Assembly: GCA_029255685.2 (NCBI GenBank)
Contig: CM055313.2
Location: forward strand, 31,182,579 to 31,246,578
From: Silene conica
Taxonomy: Eukaryota; Streptophyta; Magnoliopsida; Caryophyllales; Caryophyllaceae
Reading direction: 5' to 3'
DNA: 64,000 nucleotides
This document shows positions 1 through 11,639 of this stretch, one piece after another; the stretch's first letter is position 1, and every line of letters starts with the position of its first letter. The position numbers and the translations under genes were made by a program. The notes under the pieces were generated by a model. It did not search any database, was not told the origin of the DNA, and worked only from the letters and a program-made list of their open reading frames with translations.

Positions 1-76
1 TTCGAATTTAGGGTTCTTGAATGGGATTTACGTTTTTTGCGATTTTGGGTAGGATTGTAATGATGATTCCGATTGA

Positions 77-1990
77 TTGTGTGATTGTTGTGCAGAGATG
101 GACGGAAAGGCCACCACCGTAGCCACCACCAGTACCACGACAGCCGCTCCTTTCTCCTCCACTTCCACCGCAGCAACCACCACCGCGTTGGTGGTTGCTC
201 CTCCCCGTGTTCCAGCTCCTGTCCTACCACCGCCACCAAGTACCACAACTTACAGAACCACTTCCGTCACAACCATGCCACCAGTCGGGACTTCTTCCTC
301 AGTTGATAAAGGGAAGGAAAAGATACCTGTTCAAGGGCAGAAGGGACGGAAGTCCGTACTCGGAATGCCACCTCGATGCGCTCCACCCCCACCAGCTCCA
401 CCTGCGATTCCCTCACTTGAGGAAATCCCCGAGGTAATATTCGTCGACACTGATCAGAGAGATCAGATGGAGGCTCTTGTTGATAATATTATCCGTACTA
501 GTCGTTTTTTGTATCGTCCTGACTTAGAGACACTAGGACTGCTTAGGCGCCTAGTTGACCTTTTGACTGGTACGGGGATGGCTGGGTTGGTGACCATATC
601 TGAGGCGACATACCGAGTACCTACTTTGGAGTTTTTCAGCTCCTACTCCGTCTCCCCTGACACCTTTCTGAGACTCCCGACTGAGCCCTGCATTCACCTT
701 CGACTCAGAAATGAGTCATATGCCTAGACCTTAGCAAGGTTTGGACAGGTTTTGGGGTTGCTTAGTGACGGACACCTGAGATCACCAAGGAACTTGGTTC
801 CAGAGATGTGGGCGGCCCTTTCACACGTACCTTTCGCTAGCCGAAGGGTCGCCTACGTCCACAGTCCTAAGATTCGTATTTTCCTCTGTCTGCTAGGAGA
901 GACTATTTTTGCGCGACCTGAGCCAAACAACATTCGTAACACTGAGTTGGCCATTGTCGCGGGGTACCTGAACATCGATAGCGTTACCCCTTTTGTCCTT
1001 AACATAGCTTACCTCGTGGCTACCCATCTAGGCGACATAGGTCGTAGAGTCACTGGCGCTATCGTAGGCGGCGGGCTTGTCACAGGGATTTACAGATACA
1101 TCTTTGACACTTTGCCTGATGGTGAGCCTGTCGTTGGCGATAGATACATTTCTATAGGCGCCATGGTCCAGTTGACCTGGTTTGCTCACACTGACCGCCA
1201 GACATGGAGGATTGCAGGATCACCTACAGTAGTCCTCCCTTCTAACTCTCTACCTGCACTCACCCCTCTCACCACTGTTGAGGGGCCTAGAATAGACCCA
1301 CCCTCCTATCGCATCTCTTTCACTCCTTCCTCTTCAAAGAGGAAGCGTACCTCACCTGAGAGAGAGGTCAGAGCCACTCCAGGCACTCGACCTTCACCGT
1401 CATCGTGACCATCATCATCCTCTCAGCCCACCACCATTCCTACACCTACCACCACCATTCTTACACCTACACCCACCATTCCTACACCTACACCCACCAT
1501 ACCTGCACCTACACCTTCACCTTTCACTGCTCCTTTCTCAACATGATCATCCACCCCAGGTTTCCCTGCGCATTTTATTTTACCTCATATTTTTGAGGTA
1601 CCACCGGCCGCAGACCGAGGGTACCGTGATCCTTTGCTTTTTGAGCTTCTCAGGGCCCAGTCCATTCTTCAGAGGGACCTTGCCTTGGCCATCTTTCCGG
1701 ATTACGACGCGAGGATGCGCACTGGCACTTTCCGACCTCCCAGTGGTCCTCACCCCTCTTTTTACCGATACCTAGATGGAGGGTACCCCCAGACCTATTC
1801 TGAGGCACCTGGAGAGACAGCGGTACAGAGAGAGGTGCGGCGACGAGCAGAGGAGGTCGCTCAGCATGCCAGTGCCAGTGGAGAAGGAGAGGCGCCGGAA
1901 AGCTCCAGCGAGCAGGAGGATGAGAGTGGCAGCGGGAGTGAGGAGAGTGGTAGTGGGGACGAGGAGAGCTCAGAGGAGGCTACGGAGTGA
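77..1990 (+). pseudogene. Athila env-like / ORF-1 family protein, broken
   Basis: One reading frame runs through the whole interval and is interrupted by three stops: TAG at 725-727, TGA at 1406-1408 and TGA at 1544-1546. The protein starts with a Ser/Thr/Pro/Ala-rich segment. A folded-looking core covers roughly 420-1220, with motifs such as FFSSYSVSPD and VPEMWAALSHVPFA that resemble the plant ATHILA ORF-1 family (PF03078). A Thr/Pro repeat follows at 1409-1540 and the C-terminus is strongly acidic (Glu/Ser/Gly). In Athila elements this third ORF sits after pol and is often called env-like. A T/G-rich stretch ending in CAG at 92-95 just before the ATG at 98 could be a splice acceptor, as expected for a spliced subgenomic message; ATG 77 is the other candidate start. 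The family assignment comes from memory of the motif style and is moderately sure. Confidence 0.6.
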
Positions 1991-3655
1991 TAGTTGCAGC
2001 TGGTTTAGGCAGGTTATGTATTGCTTGCCTTGCCTTCATCTTAGTTTTTCTTTTATGCTTTTTAGTTTTGTATATATTTCACCCCGTAGGAACATGTATT
2101 AGGTTGTATACCCCCTTTCCTTGTTTTGTAGCCAATGAGTACATTGTCCAGTTTGGTTTGGGGGGGTGTAATGCATCCTTTTGCGTCTGCATTTTTCATT
2201 TTGCATGCATTCACGTCTAATTTTTGCATTTTTTTCGTTTTTCTTCTCCTTTTATTTTATCCTTCCACATAAAAATTCAAAAATACAAAAAAATGCACGT
2301 TTGCTTTTGCATATAGTCGAGTCGAAATGGAGTTTTCTGTGATGATATTGCCTTCTAGGATCTTCGAGTTGATTGCCTTTTGCTGTTTTTCATCATCATT
2401 TTGAAAAAAAACCATATAGCATGTCTCGAATTCCGTTTTGGAAATTACACTTGGACCTTCTGAATTTGACTTGACTTGTATTTGGCAAACTACACATACT
2501 TTCTGAGCTTTTAGAGCCATAACTGGTGACATCCATGACCAGTTTATCTAGGATTGAGAGTAGTATTCCCTTCATATCATTGCATTCACGTGTATGACTT
2601 TTGATTGCTTTTTGCCTGCACGCATGGTTTGTGGTTGGTGTCACATGTTAGGAGAGTACTTGTATTTTCCCTTTTCTTCATCATACCCATATAACTCCAC
2701 ATTTAGCCAAAAACTGCCAGTTGACCTATAAACTACACCCAGATTTAGCCTACCTCGTGTCGAGCTATCCTTAGTGTTGTTTTGTGGTACATTTTTTTTT
2801 TCATTGTTTCAGTTTTGGTTTGATCTTTATTTTCGGAGTTGGTATTTCAGAATTTGGGAACTTGAATTCGGATGTATGATTTTTGTCATGAACTTAGCAA
2901 AAGAAAAAGAAAAAAAATAAAGAAAAGAAAATAAAGAAAAAGAACAAAAAAAAAGAAAAGAAAAAGAAAATGATTCCCGTGCTTATTTACATCTTTTGGG
3001 GAATAGAAAAAGAAAAAGAAAAAAATAAGTGTTTGCTAAGCATGATTGTGTGACCGATTCAAGTTCCGGGGTTAGTTGTGTGATATGCCGAACATGGCAT
3101 TGTTTTTGAGTATTTTGGAAGGTTTACTTTTAGTTGAGTCTTGGTAGCTAGCTCGAGTCGTTACCCTCTCTTACCCATACAGTTTTTTGCCTCCTTTTAC
3201 CCATTTTACCTCACATAACTATAATTATGCAAGTATTCGGCATGTGATGGACTTTGACAGGATGTTGTGCGTGTGTACGGTAGTTAGACTCATTTGTCAT
3301 ACTAGTTGCATTGTCTGATATGTTGGTCGCAGTTAGGAGAGTGTCTACATTTTCTTATCGTTCTCTCTTATACATATATGTTTACCCATTGATTGAGAGA
3401 AGAGCGATCCGGGAGAGTCCAAGATACATGAGTCATTCAAGTCAGTCGTCTAAGTAGTTTTCATTGCATGTATGAATTCGTTGCTTTTGGTTTTGAACTC
3501 TATGATGGTTAATTTCTGCATTTGCAAAGTCAACAACATGGTCCATAGTTGGTTCTGAGGCGAGTCCATTCCATTAGGTAGTAGTTAGTTGGTTTTAGTT
3601 CTTCTAGTTGCATTATTTTGCTTAAGGACAAACAAAGGTTTGGTTTGGTGATATT
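1991..3655 (+). other. A0 non-coding region between env-like ORF and LTR
   Basis: No supported gene. The first 90 bases are pyrimidine-rich and would encode a hydrophobic run in the next frame (see findings). A G-run followed by TGTAATGC is at about 2160-2172. Two A/G-rich simple-sequence tracts (AAAAAGAAAAG type) lie at about 2897-2970 and 3003-3030. A long 3' untranslated stretch of this kind is usual in Athila elements. Confidence 0.6.
3634..3650 (+). other. Polypurine tract of A0
   Basis: AAAGGTTTGGTTTGGTG immediately precedes the LTR start. It matches the run next to the 3' LTR of A1 (minus strand, 21244-21265), which supports its role as the plus-strand primer site in reverse transcription. 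Confidence 0.6.
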
Positions 3656-5146
3656 TGATACGTGCAATTTATATACACTTTTTAGGTCCATTTAGCACGT
3701 ATTTCTACGCATTTTCATGCACTTTACGTGCCATTTTGGCCCCTTTTGCTACCTTTGGTGTATTTTCTGTTACTTTGTATGAATTATGCAAAAGATGAAG
3801 AAACCATGCGTTTCTGTCCGTTTTGAGCTATTTTAGAGGATGAAGCAAGTCAAGAAGTCCCATAGCCCCGATTTTGCAGTGCAAGGCCTAAAGGAACGGT
3901 AACCGAGGCAAGAACGAGGAAAAAACAAGAAAGAAGCGGAAAAGAAGCACTGCATCTGTCATTTACTCGATCGAGTAAGCACCAGAGCTCGATCGAGTGG
4001 ATGCAGGAGGAGAAAGACTCGATCGAGTAGTTAGATACTCGATCGAGGAGTCTGCAGGAAGGACCCAACCTTCGAGGATTCCAGGGTTACTCGATCGAGT
4101 AACTGCCAGCTCGAAGTTTCTCGATCGACCCCTTTTTTAAGAACAGATACTCGATCGAGTGGTTCAATCACTCGATCGAGCAACTCACTTAAGTGTCCCG
4201 GATTTGCAGTTTACGTTTTAGGTTTTATTTTCCTTTGAGTTAACCTAATCCTTATTTAAGGATTAGGTTAGCAACCTGTTAGGGGAGTTCCTTTTACATT
4301 GAGATTCATTCACATTAAATCATTCAGTAGTTTTTTCATTCAGTTTTCCCTTGAGCAGTCATTTTAGTTCCAAGTACTTTTCGCTTAGGATTTTCATTCA
4401 AGCACTTTGGATCTCGTTCTTCCTTCCTTTGCCATTACTGTAATTCACTTTTTACTCTTTCTTTTATTGTTCTTATTTCCTTTGTTCTATGACTTATCCC
4501 AATTCTCCTTTATCCGTTATGTTGAATGTCGTTGTTATCATCAATTTTATTAGTTTAGTTTCCCCAAGTATGCGTAGCTAATCCCCCTAATATGTTAGGA
4601 TGAAGGAACTCGCGGTAGTTAGGTCGTAGGAATTGCATGTTAGTCGTCCTTACGACGAAGTTTACCCATAAACAATATAATTGTAAAATTTGTCAAATGA
4701 GTGCACGCAGGAGACTAGTTTACCTAGTAAAACCTGCCTGGATCGAAAGATTGGTAGGTAGGCTTGTTTAGCGTGATTTACGAAACCTATCTAGAGATCG
4801 AAAGATTGATAGGGGAGTCCAGGGATGATTTCAGACCGAAAGGATATTAATCGTTCCCACTTCGCTGTTGTTTCGACTGACCTAATCTTTATGTGACATT
4901 CATTGCCGCGACGACCTGAATCCTGACATATTCCTCCTTTTATTGCTTGAAATTCGTTTTATCATCTTTGTTTTAATTTCTTTTTGTTTTCATCTTAGTT
5001 ATAATCAAAAACAAAACCCCCATTTTGTGACCTATAAACTGACCTTTGCTTAAGACCATGTCTCCCTGAGGATTCGACCCTACTTCCACTAGCTTCCAGT
5101 TAGTAGACCTAGGTATTTATCTTTGGTGCATGAACGACATGCATCA
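3656..5146 (+). repeat. A0 3' LTR
   Basis: The LTR begins TGATACGTGCAATT and ends GACATGCATCA, about 1.49 kb. The ends follow the TGATA...CATCA pattern seen at both LTRs of A1 and A2. Between about 3965 and 4190 it carries eight or so copies of the palindrome-like motif CTCGATCGAG. The opposite LTR is outside the window, so the exact ends are inferred from family resemblance. Confidence 0.7.
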
Positions 5147-6087
5147 GTTATCAAGGTATAGTCATCACCTGCACATTATTTTTCTGATGTAACGCGTATT
5201 ATTTTTTTTTGTGCATTTTCATATTTGTATATTCGTTTTTTAATTATGGTGTAACTCCCCCATTATGTGTTTAACTGCACCATTTGTATATGCGTTTTTA
5301 AATTATGTGGGTAACTCCACCATTTATGAAGAGCAACTCAATACATGGTGGAGTTACACTTTGTATGAGCTGGGGTTTCACAATACATGGTGGAGTGTAA
5401 CTCCACCACACATGTGGTGTAACTCTAACTAAGGGTGTATGGAACTCTGTCATTTGTGATATGTAATTCTAATTGACATCTAATGTGAAATGTAATCCCG
5501 ATGTGAAATGTAATTCTGATTAATATCGTGTGTAACGCCATAATACAAGGAGTGTAACTCCACCTAAAATGGAGGTACACTCCGTGATTGATGGAGTTAC
5601 ACACCACCTTAAACGAAGTTACACCCGTTGTCAACTGGAATTACATATCACTTGCCAGGAGTTTCACAACCCTCATTGGGGGTAACTCAACCATGTAATG
5701 TGAAATGTAATTCCGATTAACATTGTGTGTAACTCCACCATGTAAGGAGTGTAACTCCACCTACAGTGGGGGGTACACTTCCTACTTTGAGTTACACACC
5801 ACCTTAATTGGAGTTACACCCGCTGTCAACTGGAATTACATATTACTTGCATCTGGAGTTTACACCCCAGACCACCTTAGATGGAGTTACACTCAAAATA
5901 AAATGGGATTCCACACAACTTCAGCAAGATTTACACACCACATCAATTGGAATTCGTGGGGACACTCTTTTTTTAATCTTGGAGTTCCACACCACCTTAT
6001 TTTGAGTTACACTTACATCTGTGGAGTTACACTTGCATTCATCAATTGTTAATTGTATGCTTACCATAAATTTTGTTGTGGATGTAG
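5147..6087. repeat. GTAACTCC short-repeat region upstream of the Ulp1 gene
   Basis: No gene. The stretch is packed with short units containing GTGTAACTCCACC or its complement GGTGGAGTTACAC, in mixed orientation, with AT-rich fillers. It ends with a splice-acceptor-like GTTGTGGATGTAG directly before ATG 6088, so part of it may be 5' leader intron. Confidence 0.7.
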
Positions 6088-7134
6088 ATGTCTATTAAAA
6101 TTGTTGATGAAGAGTATATTCCTACGGCCAAAATATCAGTCAAATGTCGCGGGAGGAGGTTAGTTGAAGTTATAGAAAAGCTGAATGATGCACAGAGATC
6201 GGCTGTTACGAGGATTGGGTTTGGAGGTATGCTTGAGTTGAAGTTCAAGCAGTATCCGTTAGGTCACACATACTTATTTTTGAACTGCTTCTGGGACGGG
6301 TCGTACGTTTTTAAAGAGCCTAACTCGAATGACTTCATACTTTCCAAACATGATGTACATGATTGCTTCCTCTTACCTCTTGGGCCTAACGTGCTTGATA
6401 TTATCCCGACCGGTTTGCACAAAGGCTCAACTAGTGATGAAACCTTGCATTGAAGTCTCGGTGGAGAAGCATGTTTGGGATAACGAGTTCAAAAGCTCCA
6501 ATCCCCCTTGGGAAGATCAAAGAGGCAATTGAGGCAGACCAAGATGGAGGAGATCAGTTCTGTCGGCTGTTCGTGCTACTGTGTATGGGGTCATTGCTCG
6601 TGCCCACCATTAATAATGGTATTGATTTCAAGCTCCTAAGAGCGGTCGAGGATGTAAGTGCCATCCCTCGGTTTGATTGGTGCTCTTACGTGCTAAATGT
6701 GATGGTAAAGGGTGGGCAAGACTCTTTAACAAACAAGTCGCATGTCACCGGGTGTATCCCGTTTTTGATGATTACATACTTTCAGCGGTTTGATTTCCGG
6801 GGGGAGATTTCTCGCCATGACATCCCTCTTATCAAGCATTGGGACGAGCGTAGATTAAAGGCTAGGATTGATGGTGAAGTGAAGGATGGTGGGTTAGGCC
6901 TCCAGATATGGTCCCATGTGAAGTATCCTCGCTGTATTCACGCAAACTCCAGCAACCAGCTGAACTTAATAGAGGGTCCTCCGGTACTTCGATTACCTGC
7001 GCCGCCCGTAACCAACGCACATTCGTCCAAGGTTGATGAAGCAACGAACGCACCTTTGTCTAAGAGGTGCATTGAATTTGAACTACCAGAAGGCGTTAAG
7101 GACGACCAACAGTTGAAAGAAACAGCTTTGGATG
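6088..7134 (+). pseudogene. Ulp1 gene of the MULE, N-terminal exon (frameshifted)
   Basis: The exon encodes about 345 residues of a non-protease N-terminal region: first IVDEEYIPTAK to PLGPNVLDII, then after a frame change near 6440-6450 a segment with TSSKAPIPLGKIKEAIEAD and FCRLFVLLCMGSLLVP. This layout (globular plant-specific domain followed by Ulp1) resembles transposon-encoded proteins with DUF1985- or PMD-like N-termini; I cannot name the domain with certainty. The exon ends at a good donor (GAT|GTAAGT at 7134/7135). The first frame hits a stop at 6451-6453 and the second is closed just upstream, so one small indel separates them. The start at 6088 is the first ATG after an acceptor-like site and may be internal. 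Confidence 0.6.
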
Positions 7135-7211
7135 TAAGTGACATGCTATTGTTTCTTAGTTGATTTCAGTATTTTGCTTAAACAAAACGCTAATATGGAA
7201 TTTTATCTCAG

Positions 7212-8295
7212 GATGTGCACGAACTATATTTGAAAGTGCAGAGGAATGCCGTGGTTTTTCATTCATGGTTTATCGAGGCTTTGACGAATATCAAACGTGT
7301 GAGTAAAGGGGGTTTAGACTCTCCGGGCCTCATCCCATCGCAGTCAACACAAGAATTCTGGCAATGCGAGGAGCTGCACAGATACTGTGATGGGGTGGAA
7401 AAAAGTTCAGAACGGATGAAGGTTCACGCTGCAAATGCACCTGTTCCGGTTAAGCAGTTGGTAGGGGAGGAGAGGGCTTTTACCGGAGCCAGCGGGAATG
7501 AGGGCGATATTGCCACTGTCAAATTGGACAGCGTTCTTGCTGATTAAAGGGAAAGTGGGATTGTGGGGGCTGATGGTGGTGACGCAACAGACGAGGGTGA
7601 TGCCGCTGAAGTCTCTCATGAGACAAAGACGCAGCGGCTTGGTGACGATGGAACTGATTGCAACGATGGGTTGCAGGCCTCATCAGCTCCAATCCCATCC
7701 AATGAACCAATTGGTAGCGAGTGCTTGTATAACACGGCTGAAATGGAGGAAATAATGGATCAGCCTATAATGGATCGGCAGGTGTCGGAGGTGAAGGGAG
7801 ATTCACCTCCAATCCCACTCAACGAAATTATTGGCAGCGATTGCTTCTATAACACGGCCGAGATGGCAGAAATTATGGATCAGCCTGCGGCGGAGGTGAA
7901 GGGAGCGATGGTCACAGAACAAACAATTGCGGAAGATCTTGTGGAAGCAGGATACAGCTGCGAGGATGCAGCGAAGTGTTTAGAAAAACTAAAAGCGGCT
8001 GGAGTAGTGGAGGCTGTGGATGTAGGTGAGGGGGAAATTTGGTCGTTGAGATATACGCGCCGCGTTCGGACTCGGTCCATCATCCATTTCTGCTCCACTC
8101 CCCTCATGCCTTAACATGCATGGGTGTGGTCCCTGAAAACCTAGAGTGTTCCATCGACTGCGGGTTGCCTGGCCCTAACCAGAGTGTTATGTCAGATTTT
8201 TTATGCAGCCGGAAGAGTATCTTCTCGTCTGTCCTCTGATTGAGAAAGGATGTAATGGACTACATGTTTAGTTCGTCTGATTCCGTGGACAAATC
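7212..8295 (+). pseudogene. Ulp1 gene of the MULE, second exon (linker region)
   Basis: The exon follows acceptor TTTTATCTCAG at 7211 and ends at donor AAATC|GTGAGT. It encodes a mostly polar linker without a recognised fold. Lesions are an in-frame TAA at 7545-7547, a frame change somewhere in 8060-8110 and a TGA at 8237-8239. The segment coded by about 7680-7900 contains an imperfect internal duplication: two copies of a block with the pattern IGS-C-YNTAEM-EIMDQP about 40 residues apart. The last codons join in frame to the Ulp1 module exon at 8376 across a typical intron. Function of the linker is unknown. Confidence 0.55.
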
Positions 8296-8375
8296 GTGAG
8301 TAAACATCTTTAGTCGAATTCTTCATTGGTTTTTAATCTATTGTAGTATCATTTTTAATGATTATTATACCCCAG

Positions 8376-10583
8376 GGAGCAACTGGCTGTTTATACTGAC
8401 GTCCATATGATTCTACACGAGGACATTAAATCACTACTGCCCTCTACGATGATTGAAAACACCGTGATTGAGTGTTGGGTTCTGTTGCTGAACATCTTGA
8501 CGAATGCAAAGAGGGCACCTGTTGCAACCAGCCGTTGTTTCTACGGGCTAACACATACGGTAAATCCCATTCAATGGTGTAATCATTGTTTTATTTTGCG
8601 TAATTATTTTTTTACTTGTGTAATTCCGTTAAGTTGTATGTGTAACCCCACACTGTTTATATGTAATTCCTTAAAATACATTGTGTAATCCTTGTTAATC
8701 ATATACGTAACTCCAATATAATATCTGTGTAACTCCTAACAATTGTATATGACACAGATGTATCCCATGTGCGATACTTGTGTAACTCCTAACAATTGTA
8801 TAACTCCCATATTCTACCTGTGTAACTCCTATCAATTGCATGTGTAACTCCTGTACAATCATGTGTAGGATCCCATATGCCATGTATGTGTATATTACCT
8901 GTGTAACTCTTAACGATTGTATGTGTAACTCCTATACTATATCTGTGTAACTCTTAACAATTGTATGTGTAACTCCCATAATTTGCCTGCGTAACTCTTA
9001 ACAATTGTGTATCTCCAAACACTAGTATGTGTAACTCCTGTGCATCCATGTGTGGAAATCCACGTGTCACATATGTGTAATTTTAGCATCTGTGTAACTC
9101 TACTTTAGTATCTATGTAATTTTACTTTAGCATCTATTTTCGTTAATGATCTGTGTAACTTCCTTTTTCATTATTTATGCAACTCCTTGTAATCACCTGT
9201 GTAACTCCATGTAATAACCTGTGTAACTCTTACTCATTAGGTGTGTAATTCCATTCAACTAGCTATGTAACTCCATTTGGTTATTTGTGAGGGTCCTTTT
9301 TAATGTGACTCCATGTAATCACCTCTGTTACTCCATGTAATAACCTGTGTAACTTTAAGTCATTAGGTGTGTAATTCCATTCAACTAGCTATGTAACTCC
9401 ATTTGGGTATTTGTGAGCGTCCTTTTTAATGTGACTCCATTTAATCACCTGTGTAACTCCATGTAATAACTTGTGTAACTCTAAGTCATTAGGTGTGTAA
9501 TTCCATCCAACTAGCTATGTAACTCCATTTCGTTATTGTTGAGGGTCCTTTTTAATGTGATGTGTTTGCCCAGGACATTGCATCGAGGATTTGGAATTCA
9601 AAGAAAAAAGGAGAGGAAATTGACTTGAATGAAGAGCTGTTTGCAACTTGGGAGGCATGGATGGAAGTCTGTCCTACTCCCTTTAACCATGATGCTGATA
9701 TGGTTTTTATCCCAGTGTTGTCCAGCAACAATGACCACTATTGCTGTTGTTGCATCAACTTCTTATCAGGGCGGCCTTTTTTTCATTTATGCCTGGACAA
9801 CCGTTCGTACGAAGATGACCTTGAGGAGTTACCTTACGGCGGAATCGCACGAGTCGTTGTATGTCATGCCTTATGTGTTAATTTTTTATCATGCACTGTA
9901 GTTATCAGTCGGCCTTTTTTTCATTTATGCCATTGTACTGTTTAATGATATCAGGCCGATGCGATGGGCAAGTACCTCGTGAGAGAAGGGGAGGAAAGGG
10001 GATCAAGGGTCAGCGACTTCAAGCTTGTCAATGTCCCGTTTAGGTGGCAGGGTTCTGGTCATACTAAGAACGATTGTGGTGTTTACTTAATGCTACACAT
10101 GTTGCTGTACAACGGATCGCCGTTTGAATGCGGCCTAGGGGAGATGGATAAGAATGACCTGTTCCGTGCTGAAATTGCTACCATCCTTATACTCAGCGAC
10201 TTCAACAGGTGCAGGGAGGAGGTGTTGCCGAGGGTAGCTGCCTTTAGTGAAAAAACAAGGGCGTTAGCTTTGTCATACACAACGCCGACGCAGAAGAGCG
10301 GCCCCAAGAGAAAGATGGCTGATGAAGAGGATAGTAATTTGACATATAAGCGCAGGCGTCCGGCTACGCCTATTGTCGAAACACTGACCGCCATAAGTAG
10401 CCGTCGTCGTGGTAAGGGTGATGGGCTCGGGTCCTCCTTCAATTTCAGCATGGTCAGTGGGGCTGGGGTCCTAGTGGTGTCTAATTTTTTAAGGGGCAAC
10501 CAGGCTTTGCTTAAGAATGTAAGCGATCTCAGGAAGCACATGGTAGACTACGCCTTTCTAGATGAGCACGACTTGCCAAATGG
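8376..10583 (+). CDS. Ulp1-type cysteine protease module 1 (C48), triad intact
   Basis: Three exons, 8376-8559, 9574-9858 and 9955-10583, are joined by GT-AG introns in frame and contain no stop. They encode a C48 (Ulp1/SENP-like) peptidase domain, the family that removes SUMO from proteins. The first exon has the N-terminal helix pattern (EDIKSLLPSTMIENTVIECW). The catalytic His is at 9736-9738 (NNDHYCCCC), the Asp at 9796-9798 (CLDNRS), the oxyanion-hole Gln lies in FRWQGSG, and the Cys is at 10075-10077 (NDCGVYLMLHML). A basic tail follows the domain (KRKMADEED, YKRRRP), which could be a nuclear signal. The next intron leads into a second, degenerate copy. Such proteases are cargo genes of KI-MULEs; whether they act on SUMO or help transposition is not known from sequence. 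Confidence 0.75.
8560..9573 (+). repeat. 1-kb Ulp1 intron filled with GTGTAACTCC repeats
   Basis: The intron runs from donor ACG|GTAAAT to acceptor TTTGCCCAG. It consists almost wholly of variants of GTGTAACTCC separated by 10-30 bases, nearly all in the sense orientation. From about 9180 to 9560 it also contains a longer direct repeat of about 125 bp (three units, each with TTTTTAATGTGACTCCAT or close variants). Confidence 0.75.
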
Positions 10584-10667
10584 GTAAGTGTTAACTTATT
10601 TATTCAAATAACATTTTTTGGCTTTTTTTGGACATGGGACACTGACAATTCTAGTGGTCAAATGCAG

Positions 10668-11639
10668 GGAGATATTAACGCGATACGGCCCTGATGAAAC
10701 CGTTCGTAGGATTGACATATGTAGCATGTTGCCCGACAAATTTACGTCTGATTGCTTGATTGATTGTTGAGCAATGCTGATGAATGAGATAGAGTCGGAT
10801 GGCTATGATCCGGCTAGGATGGCGTTCCTGGGAATACGCCATTCAGTATGAGTTGGCTAGCATAAGTCATGCAATTTATTTGGATGTATGTACATTTCTG
10901 ATGTGGTGGTTGTTTGTTTGTTGGACGCACTAACGGAGCTGGTCAACACCCCATACGACTGTACACCCGCAAACGATTCAATTGGCATTATCTACAACTG
11001 CTGGGATAGGTTCATAATGAACTGTGGCAACACATTCAACCTTCACGCTGGGCTAATTTTCGTCCCAATAAGAGTTGTGAACCAAATAGCATGCGTTTGC
11101 ATCAACTTCAAAAATAGTACTGTAGACTTACTTGACAACCAGAGGCCGGCTAAGTCTGACGTAGTTGCGGCAGCGGCGAAAAAAAATGCATGGCTACGTC
11201 CCTGTCTACTATCCGTCTTTTTACACTATTCACCAAACACGACCACTAATAGAGTAATGTTTAAATGCAGGCGGCGCTCATTTCAGACTACATGGACGAC
11301 AAAGGGGTAGATAAAGCTAGCTCCATTCCATGATTTAAGCAGCGGCAGATTAAATTTGATTGGTTGCATGGTAGCCCGAGGGATGATGAGTCTGGCTTAT
11401 TCACTATGATGCACATGTTGTTCTACGAAGGTCGGCCCTTTCAGAACACTGACCTCGTGAACAAAAGAAATCGGCGCTTCTTGACGGTGGAACTGGCAGC
11501 TTCAATAATATTAGCGGACATTAACCAAGAAAGGCGCACTTTAATGGATAAGTTCAACAGGTGGGTATCATCGAAGAACAAAGTTTGGGCAGATGTCCTC
11601 GCTCGTCGAAAACAGGGGAAATTAACCCAAAATGACTTT
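10668..11639 (+). pseudogene. Ulp1-like module 2, degenerate tandem copy
   Basis: This region repeats module 1 exon by exon. 10668-10844 matches 8376-8559 (DICSMLPDKF against DIKSLLPSTM), with TGA at 10768-10770 where module 1 has Trp. About 10924-11190 matches 9574-9858 (LIFVPIRVV, VCINF, LLDNQ). 11271-11639 matches 9955-10583, with TGA at 11331-11333. The catalytic positions have changed: His is Gln (CAA 11083-11085), Asp is kept (GAC 11134-11136) and Cys is Ser (TCT 11391-11393, ESGLFTMMHML). The acceptor expected before 10924 reads TTG instead of CAG. The exon structure is conserved, so the copy arose by duplication of a genomic exon block. As it stands it cannot be an active cysteine protease. 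Confidence 0.7.

Larger units (their letters stand above)
1..5146 (+). mobile_element. Athila-like LTR retrotransposon A0, 3' portion
   Basis: This is the 3' end of a plus-strand Ty3-type element whose 5' part lies outside the window. Seen in order: an env-like/ORF-1-family pseudogene, a 1.67-kb non-coding stretch, a polypurine-type run and an LTR from 3656 (TGATACGTG) to 5146 (ATGCATCA). The TGATA start and the GGTTTGGTTTGG run before it match the LTR start and polypurine tract of element A1 in this window, so A0 belongs to the same broad Athila lineage with a diverged LTR. Beyond 5146 the MULE repeat landscape begins, so A0 probably inserted into or next to the left end of that MULE. The target duplication cannot be checked from one end. 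Confidence 0.75.

Noticed and set aside
2158..2172. G-run followed by TGTAATGC as the polypurine tract and LTR start of A0
   Set aside because: No matching LTR end is seen and the tract at 3634-3650 with TGATACG agrees with A1; the G-run may be an internal tract.
10083..10541. 152-codon minus-strand frame
   Set aside because: It is antisense to the Ulp1 catalytic exon, which has clear motifs on the plus strand.
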